Assembly: GCF_002776695.1 (NCBI RefSeq)
Contig: NZ_LFJC01000003.1
Location: 1,752,354-1,816,353 of the forward strand
Direction of reading: 5' to 3'
Origin: Bradyrhizobium nitroreducens
GTDB taxonomy: Bacteria; Pseudomonadota; Alphaproteobacteria; Rhizobiales; Xanthobacteraceae
Length of the DNA: 64,000 bases
Both the position numbers and the translations under genes were made by a program. Below the pieces are notes generated by a model. It was not told the origin of the DNA. It did no database searches and saw only the letters and a list, made by a program, of their open reading frames with translations. Within the stretch, counting starts at the first letter, position 1; every line of letters starts with the position of its first letter. Below are positions 57,875 to 64,000 of this stretch, piece by piece.

Positions 57875-58135
57875 TTCGGACGAACAACGCTTGCAGCTTC
57901 TGCTTCATACAACTCATGTTGCAAGCATGGCGCGGCTTCTCGCTTGGACGATTCCCGGGCTGCACTGGTACGCATTCGTCGTAGATCCGAGGCTGACGGA
58001 GACAACGTTCCGCAGAATCTCGTGGGAAAATGAACTATCGCTAAATGTGATCCTCAATCATCAACATGACAGCTAGCCGCACTGAAATCGATTTTCGACG
58101 CGCCCTTCGACTGCAGAGAATCAAAAATACGAGCC

Positions 58136-58864
58136 ATGCACCGCATCTTTCAAGATTTTATTGACTCATTGGCGAGTGCCCATGACCTAGCCAGTTTTTC
58201 GGAGGCGATGGCAGCTGCCTCCAGCGCTCTCGAACTATCATGTTTCGCCTATCTTGCACTTCCAGGCGGATTAGAGCGAAAACCGCGCCTAATCTCAACA
58301 TATCCGGGGGAGTGGACCTCCCACTATTTGCGGAGCCGCTATGAGCTCATAGACCCCGTGATCACTCGAGCCCTTCAAACAGCTGAACCTTTTCAGTGGG
58401 GAATTGGTATGTCGTCGATTCGAGGCTCCTCCGTCCAACAACAGCTTCTTGACGAAGCGGCTCAGTTCGGAATTCGACTTGGCTTTACAGTCCCTATTCA
58501 TGATGGTCATGGCCCGATCGCGGCGCTCACCTTCGCGACTTACCAGCGTAACCCCATCTTCGAAAACTTCGTAAAATCACAGGCGCGAGTACTTCAGCTT
58601 ATGGCGATGTATTTCCATGCTCACGTCCGCCGTAAGCTGGCGAACGGACGTGATGTAGATGGAATACGCTTGTCTCCCCGAGAACTAGAATGCTTGGAAT
58701 GGGCTTCACGAGGTAAAAGCGCCTGGGAAATCGGATGCATCCTTGGCATCTCGCGTAACACCGTCGCATACTACCTGCAGAACACGAAGGAAAAGCTGGG
58801 TGTTCGGACGGTTGTGCAAGCAGTGACGCTCCTAGCGGCTGCGAACAAAGGAAAGCAAAATTAG
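58136..58864 (+). CDS. LuxR-family quorum-sensing regulator
   Basis: 242 residues. An autoinducer-binding domain spans about 20-165; the ligand-pocket residues include the Trp and Tyr in WTSHYLRSRYELIDPV, a standard LuxR/TraR signature. The C-terminal GerE helix-turn-helix reads LSPRELECLEWASRGKSAWE then IGCILGISRNTVAYYLQNTK. It lies 85 bases before a LuxI-type synthase on the same strand and is its likely receptor. The pair sits beside a trb conjugation operon, as in ICEMlSym-type elements. Confidence 0.88.
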   Translation: MHRIFQDFIDSLASAHDLASFSEAMAAASSALELSCFAYLALPGGLERKPRLISTYPGEWTSHYLRSRYELIDPVITRALQTAEPFQWGIGMSSIRGSSVQQQLLDEAAQFGIRLGFTVPIHDGHGPIAALTFATYQRNPIFENFVKSQARVLQLMAMYFHAHVRRKLANGRDVDGIRLSPRELECLEWASRGKSAWEIGCILGISRNTVAYYLQNTKEKLGVRTVVQAVTLLAAANKGKQN

Positions 58865-58949
58865 GACTCGCGCCCCCTGCAACTACAGGTGATGAATCAG
58901 GTCGATAAAACCGCTTTAAAGGGGGTGCAGTACACCTTTGGAGGAATTT

Positions 58950-59579
58950 ATGATTCAACTGATCGCACCACCTTCGTATGGGGAGTTTTCCGGCACTCTC
59001 GTCGAAATGCACCGATTGCGGCATCGTGTTTTCAGGCTTCGCATGGCATGGGACGTTCAAAGTGCCGGGGACATGGAGGTTGATGATTTCGACGCGTTGA
59101 GTCCCATCTACCTGGTGCAGATGTCTTCTGGCGGCCAAGTTCAAGGTTCCGTTCGCCTTCTCCCCACCCTCGGCCCGACTATGCTTCGCGACACCTTTCC
59201 CGCGCTTCTTGATGGTCAGCCTGCGCCGTCAGTTCGTGAGGTTTGGGAAAGTAGTAGGTTCGCAATCGATGTTGTAGACGCCCCGAAAGGAGATCACGGA
59301 ATCACTCGCGCCGCTTATGAACTATTTGCAGGAATGGTCGAGTTTGGGCTTTCGCGGCAACTCACTGACATCGTTACCGTGACGGATGTCCGAATGGAAA
59401 GAGTTCTTCGAAGAGCCGGTTGGCCCCTGCGACGCATTGGCAGTCCTGCCAAGATCGGCAATACCCTGGCCGTGGCGGGTTGCCTCGCGATCTCAAGTGA
59501 GATCCTCGCAGGGCTCCGCAAGGCCGGTAGTCTTTCGACACCAGTTCTCTGGTCGCCGGTCCTGTTTGTCGCCGCCTAG
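58950..59579 (+). CDS. Acyl-homoserine-lactone synthase (LuxI family)
   Basis: 209 residues. The conserved Arg, Trp and Asp residues are visible: MHRLRHRVFRLRMAWDV near 25-40, then DDFD, and GSVRLLPTLGPTML with EVWESSRFAID later. These segments are shared by LuxI/TraI synthases. A strong GGAGG sits before the ATG. It uses SAM and an acyl or aryl donor to make the signal sensed by the adjacent LuxR. The donor type cannot be told. Confidence 0.9.
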   Translation: MIQLIAPPSYGEFSGTLVEMHRLRHRVFRLRMAWDVQSAGDMEVDDFDALSPIYLVQMSSGGQVQGSVRLLPTLGPTMLRDTFPALLDGQPAPSVREVWESSRFAIDVVDAPKGDHGITRAAYELFAGMVEFGLSRQLTDIVTVTDVRMERVLRRAGWPLRRIGSPAKIGNTLAVAGCLAISSEILAGLRKAGSLSTPVLWSPVLFVAA

Positions 59580-59662
59580 AAAGCCCTACACACCGAAAGA
59601 GATAAAGGTCGCCGCCTCTAGCGGGGAGTCACTGTCTTGCAGTTTGCTACCGAGCTAAGAAA

Positions 59663-60622
59663 ATGACAGAAACCAGCATCAGGAGCGATCGGCGGAGCGC
59701 TGCAAGAGCCATTGACCTCCAGCAGCTTCGCCTGGCTGTTGTCGCTTGTGACTTTGGCAGCTTTCGGCGGGCCGCAGAAGCGCTTTCGATCAAGCACAAC
59801 GTCCTCAGCCGTTCTATCAGTCAACTTGAGTATCTGGTCGGCGCGTCACTGTTTGAGCGCTCAAGCGGCGGGATCAAGCCTACACTTGCCGGCCGGGCGG
59901 TTCTGCGAATCGCGCGGCTGATCCTTGAGCAGGTAGACATGCTCGTTGACACCGGGAGATCTCGTGGTCGCGGCGACACCGGCCATCTCGTCATTGGCTT
60001 CAACACGTCCATGTCCACAGGCAATTTGCGAGCGACGATAGCTGAGCTCAAAAAGCTGCTGCCACAGCTTGAATTGGCGACGATGGAGCGCTCTCGCTCT
60101 CGTCTGATGACTGCTCTCCGTAGTGGTGCTGTCGATGTTGTCGTCAGCCCTGGACGCCTGCCATCAAATGACATTGGATCACAGTTGCTATGGAGCGAAC
60201 GCATCCTGATCTCGCTGCCTCAGGACCACCCTCTGGCAGCACGCGAAACCGTCTTTTGGACCGACTTACGTAACGAAAAGATCCTTCTAAGTGAGTACGA
60301 CCCTGGACGAGAGCTGCAGGACCTGCTGATCTCGAAGCTCGTATTACCCGACGACCGCCCCACCGTAGAGCGCCACGAGGTTAGCCGTGGCATTATCAAA
60401 AGTCTGACGAGTATGGGCATGGGGCTCAGTCTGGCGATGGAATCGGATATTGGTGCAAGCTTCGCTGGCCTCGTGTACCGTGAGTTGCAGGACGGAGCGG
60501 GACCAAGTCGAGTGGACTTCTATGCGCATTGGCGCGACGACAACGAAAACCCGGCGCTGAAGCGTTTCCTTAATCTGTTGGCAAAACGCTATCCCTCGGC
60601 CCCGGCGGCAGTTGGGGAATGA
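59663..60622 (+). CDS. LysR-family transcriptional regulator
   Basis: 319 residues. The helix-turn-helix reads DLQQLRLAVVACDFGSFRRA then LSIKHNVLSRSISQLE, starting near residue 18, so the N-terminus is slightly extended. Effector domain follows. LysR genes commonly sit beside trbI-DUF2274 in rhizobial conjugative elements. Its end overlaps the convergent DUF2274 gene by 34 bases. Confidence 0.87.
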   Translation: MTETSIRSDRRSAARAIDLQQLRLAVVACDFGSFRRAAEALSIKHNVLSRSISQLEYLVGASLFERSSGGIKPTLAGRAVLRIARLILEQVDMLVDTGRSRGRGDTGHLVIGFNTSMSTGNLRATIAELKKLLPQLELATMERSRSRLMTALRSGAVDVVVSPGRLPSNDIGSQLLWSERILISLPQDHPLAARETVFWTDLRNEKILLSEYDPGRELQDLLISKLVLPDDRPTVERHEVSRGIIKSLTSMGMGLSLAMESDIGASFAGLVYRELQDGAGPSRVDFYAHWRDDNENPALKRFLNLLAKRYPSAPAAVGE

Positions 60623-60834
60623 CCAGTTCTTCTCGCCTTTGCAAATCCGCGGTCCGTGGCCATGAAGCGCGCCAGCATGGGCGCGATCAGCTTTGCCGGA
60701 TCGATACGCTGCCCGTTTTCGCGTGCCACGGCCTCCGCATAGGCGACGAGATCCCGGTGGACGGACGCAGGAAGCTCAGCGGTGACCTTGACCGGCTTGT
60801 CGTCTGGCAGCGCTCCTATTCTCAGCTTGACCAT
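60589..60834 (-). CDS. DUF2274 domain protein, trb-associated
   Basis: 81 residues. MVKLRIGALPDDKPVKVTAE then LPASVHRDLVAYAEA resembles the DUF2274 family, which is found immediately downstream of trbI in proteobacterial conjugation operons. A ribbon-helix-helix-like fold is plausible but function is unknown. It begins three bases after the trbI stop and so ends the trb operon. Confidence 0.78.
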   Translation of the reverse strand: MVKLRIGALPDDKPVKVTAELPASVHRDLVAYAEAVARENGQRIDPAKLIAPMLARFMATDRGFAKARRTGHSPTAAGAEG

Positions 60835-60837
60835 CCT

Positions 60838-62049
60838 CTATCCTCCGTAAGGCGCAAGTATCAGGTCACGATTGACGACAACGCGAACCGGGTAGCCAGG
60901 CCGCACTGTCAGTGTGGGCTGGATGTTGAGACTGCGCCTAACTACCTGCTGTCCAGTCTGGTTCAGTGAGTCCGAGGCGCCGTGTCGCAATGCTTGGATG
61001 ATTGCACTGTCGTTGCTGTTGGTGTCCGAGCCGGCACCTAGCTCCGTCCCGACCGCCAGAAACGTCGATAGTGCCGCAGCCTTGAACACCTCACCCCAAT
61101 GATTGTCGACCTGATCTTCGAGGCCTGCATACCCGGCAGCGTCAGCGCCAGGCTGCCTTCCAAGAACGATAGAGCGTCCATTCGGCATGATCAGCCGGGT
61201 CCAGACGAGCAGGACACGTGACTGGCCGAAAGTGACCTGACTATCGTAGATCCCGATCAGACGCGCTCCCTGAGGCACTAATAAGAACCGACCGGTCGGC
61301 GTGTCGTATACGTTTTCGGTCACCTGCGCGGTAATTTGGCCTGGCAGGTCCGATCTGATCCCCGTGATCAGGGCTCCCGGAATCACTGTCCCAGCCTGCA
61401 AGATATACGGAGAAGCCGGCCTGGTGACGCGGTCAGGGCTGACCGTGCGACGATCCACAGAAGCGTTCACGAACGCAAGCTTGCGGTCCTGGCCGTTCTG
61501 CGCAGATCCATCGTCGCCAGTGCTCGTTGCGTTCGGTGGCAAGACACGGTCGCTCCCAGCAGCCGCAGCTGAGGACGGACGCACTTCTCGTCCATTGGTC
61601 GCGGCAAATAAATGGCTGACGCGGGCTGCCTCGGTCTCTTGATCCCGGCGCTGCTGTTCCGGATCAGTGCCGATCGCCGGCGACTGACCTTGAGCGGCGA
61701 GTATCGGCCGACCGAGGTCCCCCGGGAGCGGCGGACCAAGCTGCGGGATTGGCTGGCGCAGGACGCCAGCATAGTCCTTCGGCAGCGCCGTAATACCGTC
61801 GGCAACATTGTGGTGGTCGGTACTGTAAAGCTCATCGGCCGCTGGATTACGAGAGCGATTGCTCTGCAGCGACCACAGTACCGCCCCGCCGATGACAAGC
61901 AGGGCAACTGCACTCCCGCCGGCCAAAACTTTCCGCGACAACCGTGTCACACGCGGATGCTCTGCTCTCAAGCGGAAGCCTTCGGACTGCTCCCCTTGTG
62001 TCTCCGGCGGAACTGCTTTCTCGTGATCGTTTGTATTCAGGATGCTCAT
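60838..62049 (-). CDS. trbI: Conjugal transfer protein TrbI (VirB10-like)
   Basis: 403 residues. One N-terminal transmembrane helix (AVALLVIGGAVLWSL) and a Pro-rich periplasmic linker precede the conserved C-terminal domain: ILQAGTVIPGALITGIRSDL, PQGARLIGIYDSQV and PGYPVRVVVNRDLIL. It spans the envelope and links inner and outer rings of the mating-pair apparatus. The start overlaps the trbG stop by four bases. Confidence 0.92.
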   Translation of the reverse strand: MSILNTNDHEKAVPPETQGEQSEGFRLRAEHPRVTRLSRKVLAGGSAVALLVIGGAVLWSLQSNRSRNPAADELYSTDHHNVADGITALPKDYAGVLRQPIPQLGPPLPGDLGRPILAAQGQSPAIGTDPEQQRRDQETEAARVSHLFAATNGREVRPSSAAAAGSDRVLPPNATSTGDDGSAQNGQDRKLAFVNASVDRRTVSPDRVTRPASPYILQAGTVIPGALITGIRSDLPGQITAQVTENVYDTPTGRFLLVPQGARLIGIYDSQVTFGQSRVLLVWTRLIMPNGRSIVLGRQPGADAAGYAGLEDQVDNHWGEVFKAAALSTFLAVGTELGAGSDTNSNDSAIIQALRHGASDSLNQTGQQVVRRSLNIQPTLTVRPGYPVRVVVNRDLILAPYGG

Positions 62050-63080
62050 GACGACGGCCTCCCGTCGGTCCTGACAATCCGCACCTTCTGCTGGTGCTCA
62101 CCGCCGAGCCGGAGTTCGGCGGCCGCAAACAGCCGATCGACAATCAGCACGTTTCCGTAGGCGCGGTAGTTGACGAGTTCAGTCTTGCCGTCTGGACCGA
62201 TGACGAAGAGCGGAGGCATCTCACCTTGCACGATGCCCCGCGGGAATTCGACATAGACCTTGCGGCCATCGTCATATGCTGCGAGCGGCCGCCAGGGAGC
62301 GTTGTCCCCTTCGATGGCATAGCGGGAGATGCGCTGCGCCGGTTCCGGAAGAACGGGCTTCAGAACCGCCGAACGCGATCGTCCCTGTGCAGTTTCAGGA
62401 TAGTACCAGGCAACAGAAGGCATATATGGCCGTTCGCGGGAGCGGAGCTCGATCAGGTAGGTGCGCCGGTCAGTATTGACCACCAGGTTGGTCTCGATCG
62501 AAGCTCGGGTCGGCTTGACCAAGATATGGACTCGGCGCGTGTCGCCGCTCCCGCTTTCGGTATCGCCCACGACCCACCGTACGGTATCTCCGGCCGCGAT
62601 CGGCCCCGATCCCGTCAACTGCTCTCCTTCCTCGAGCGCGATATCTGTGATCTGCCCCGGTGCGGCGTAGATCTGATAAAGCGCGCCGGGACTGTAGGCG
62701 TAGATTTGTGCCGCGTTGAAATACCCTCGCTTGCGCGGTTCGACCCGGGCTGCGCTATTTGCTGTTTCAATCCGGCTCACGGGTTCAGCATCTTCCTTCC
62801 CTCCCGACTTTCCGCCGAGAGCCGGCTTCCAGAGGGGTGGAACGTGAAGCGGTCGCGATCTGTCGTCGAGAGCCACCGGCGTCGCCGGTAACGGAGGCAC
62901 TTCAGCGTCATAGCTGATCTCCGGCGGTATATAAGTCGCGCACCCGCCGAGCGCCGATGAACAGAGCAAGAGCACGGACAGAAGCGCTCGCTTTGAGCCC
63001 ACGAACTCGGACCAAGGCGAATTGAGCTTGCTGCGCGGGAGGGAACGCTTCGAATGAACGTCAGATGGCGTCTTGGTCAC
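62046..63080 (-). CDS. trbG: Conjugal transfer protein TrbG (VirB9-like), lipoprotein start
   Basis: 344 residues from a GTG that overlaps the trbF stop (GTGA). About 40 basic residues lead to a hydrophobic stretch ending SALGGC, a lipobox. The VirB9-like body follows (IYAYSPGALYQIYAAPGQIT; DIALEEGEQL; WYYPETAQG). It forms the outer-membrane ring with TrbI. The longer ORF to 63194 overlaps trbF and is unlikely. Confidence 0.9.
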   Translation of the reverse strand: MTKTPSDVHSKRSLPRSKLNSPWSEFVGSKRALLSVLLLCSSALGGCATYIPPEISYDAEVPPLPATPVALDDRSRPLHVPPLWKPALGGKSGGKEDAEPVSRIETANSAARVEPRKRGYFNAAQIYAYSPGALYQIYAAPGQITDIALEEGEQLTGSGPIAAGDTVRWVVGDTESGSGDTRRVHILVKPTRASIETNLVVNTDRRTYLIELRSRERPYMPSVAWYYPETAQGRSRSAVLKPVLPEPAQRISRYAIEGDNAPWRPLAAYDDGRKVYVEFPRGIVQGEMPPLFVIGPDGKTELVNYRAYGNVLIVDRLFAAAELRLGGEHQQKVRIVRTDGRPSS

Positions 63081-63760
63081 TGACTCAACTCCTTTGACCA
63101 GTTGATGGCGCGGACGTAAACGCCAAGCGGATTCTTGCGCAGGCGTTCGGCGTCGCGGGGCGTCTCGATGACGATCGAGAGAATTGCAGTCCAACGCTCA
63201 GTCGAGCTCAACGAACCGTTGTCGTAGGTGCGCTGGGTCCACGCGACGCGAAAGCTTTCCGATGATGCGCGGATGACGCTCGAGACCTCGACGGAGATCT
63301 GCGCCTTGCCCAACTTGGCAAAGGGGTCATTGTTGCGCGCGTAATCGTTGAGCGCAGCGGCGCCGCGATCAGTCGTAAAATCATAGGCCCGGAGCCAGTT
63401 TTGGCGCAAAACGATGCCGTCGGCCGGCAGACCTCTGACATCCTCAATGAAGCGCGCAAGATGGTAGGCGATCTGCGCATCAGTGGGTTGATAGTCGATG
63501 TTGGCCGGCGCAACCCTCTGGGCTTGGCCAAGATGGTCGACTTCGACCACCCAGGGCGTGATCGAGCCTTGGCTCGACTGCCAAACAAGGCTACCGGCGA
63601 GACCGGTCGATAACATCAAGGAGCCGAACGCCATTAAGCGCCAGTTCTTGGCCTGAACGCGGGCGGATCCAATGCGTTCGTCCCAAACTTGCGCCGCCTT
63701 TTGGTAAGGCGTGATCGGCTCGGGCATGCGCCCGTAGTGTACGGAAGGTCGTTTGAACAT
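63077..63760 (-). CDS. trbF: Conjugal transfer protein TrbF (VirB8-like)
   Basis: 227 residues. A short cytoplasmic start with PSVHYGRMPEPITPYQKAAQ is typical of TrbF; a transmembrane helix (LMAFGSLMLSTGLAGSLVW) and a NTF2-like periplasmic domain with VVEVDHLGQAQ and FIEDVRGLPADG follow. It nucleates the type IV secretion channel. It lies between trbL and trbG. Confidence 0.9.
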   Translation of the reverse strand: MFKRPSVHYGRMPEPITPYQKAAQVWDERIGSARVQAKNWRLMAFGSLMLSTGLAGSLVWQSSQGSITPWVVEVDHLGQAQRVAPANIDYQPTDAQIAYHLARFIEDVRGLPADGIVLRQNWLRAYDFTTDRGAAALNDYARNNDPFAKLGKAQISVEVSSVIRASSESFRVAWTQRTYDNGSLSSTERWTAILSIVIETPRDAERLRKNPLGVYVRAINWSKELSQ

Positions 63761-63861
63761 CGATAGTTGCCCCTGAGATAAAGTGAATGGTCTTAAGTGG
63801 TGCGGTGTCTGGGTTTGAGGCGCTGCCGAGCAGCGGGTGGCGAAAGCGCGATGGCCGCGTG

Positions 63862-64000
63862 TCAGCGCTCTCCTTCAGACAAATCGACGGAGGAGCCGCT
63901 GCCACCATGATCGCCCGAGCGAACGGCCTGGCTAGCGGCCGAAGCACCATTCCGAATAGTCTCGGCGCGCTTCATGCGTCGCGCCCAATCGGGCTGCCCC
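63862..64000 (-). CDS. trbL: Conjugal transfer protein TrbL, C-terminal end only
   Basis: Only the last 45 residues fall in the window; the gene continues past the right edge. The visible end reads QPDWARRMKRAETIRNGASA and closes with GGSGSSVDLSEGER, the typical TrbL tail. The stop lies about 100 bases before trbF. TrbL is the VirB6-like polytopic membrane component. Confidence 0.8.
   Translation of the reverse strand, partial: GQPDWARRMKRAETIRNGASAASQAVRSGDHGGSGSSVDLSEGER

Noticed and set aside
57891..58076. A 61-codon plus-strand frame before the LuxR gene
   Set aside because: It has no convincing ribosome-binding site, hydrophobic pattern or recognisable family.

Overview
The window reads as the chromosome of a Bradyrhizobium-like alphaproteobacterium. 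It is GC-rich, encodes a FixR-NifA-FdxN-Suf nitrogen-fixation block, and carries an RpoH-type sigma factor and a rhizobial-type porin. No nod genes are present. Identifications rest on reading the translated sequence and motif memory; no database search was run.

Region 1 (1-4.6 kb) is a nitrogen-fixation segment. On the minus strand lie fixR, nifA and fdxN, then the first 20 codons of a sufB-like gene. A divergent plus-strand pair encodes a YqeB-like molybdenum-hydroxylase accessory protein and a BFD-like [2Fe-2S] protein. Three TGT-N10-ACA NifA sites and three -24/-12-like elements suggest that fdxN(-suf), fixR-nifA and the YqeB/BFD pair form a local NifA/RpoN regulon.

Region 2 (5-20.6 kb) is an envelope and efflux region. 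It holds two RND pumps with their membrane-fusion proteins, an RpoH-family sigma factor, an OmpR-type two-component system preceded by a small coupled ORF, a Pro/Thr/Ser-rich lipoprotein and several small exported proteins.

Region 3 (20.5-32.1 kb) is a catabolic cluster for cyclic ureides or D-amino acids. It contains an ATZ/TRZ amidohydrolase, an oligopeptide-type binding protein, a dihydroorotase/hydantoinase-like enzyme, a hydantoin-racemase-like enzyme, a polysaccharide-deacetylase-fold enzyme, a polar amino-acid ABC transporter with two paralogous binding proteins and an N-carbamoyl-D-amino-acid hydrolase. A divergent LysR regulator closes it.

Region 4 (32.1-36.6 kb) is a junction of decayed genes: fragments of an SDR, a formylglycine-generating enzyme, a ClC channel, a GMC oxidoreductase and a UvrD-like helicase. 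A 3' half tRNA-Lys(CUU), probably an attachment-site remnant, and a group II intron lie among them. A candidate small RNA with a strong terminator follows.

Region 5 (36.6-57.9 kb) is a less GC-rich catabolic island. It has an M20 amidohydrolase, gamma-glutamyltransferase, a Dpp-type peptide transporter with its own binding protein, a Crp-like and a MarR-like regulator, a porin, diaminopropionate ammonia-lyase, a threonine-aldolase-like lyase, an XRE-cupin regulator and an Aap-type amino-acid transporter. Five copies of a TTTTC-N6/7-GAAAA palindrome lie upstream of these units and imply one shared regulon. A plausible job is uptake and breakdown of a gamma-glutamyl or N-acyl derivative of a non-protein amino acid.

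Region 6 (58-64 kb) is conjugation-related: a LuxR/LuxI quorum-sensing pair, a LysR regulator, and a DUF2274-trbI-trbG-trbF-trbL run cut off by the window end. With the tRNA remnant, this suggests that everything from about 33.35 kb rightward is part of an integrative and conjugative element.
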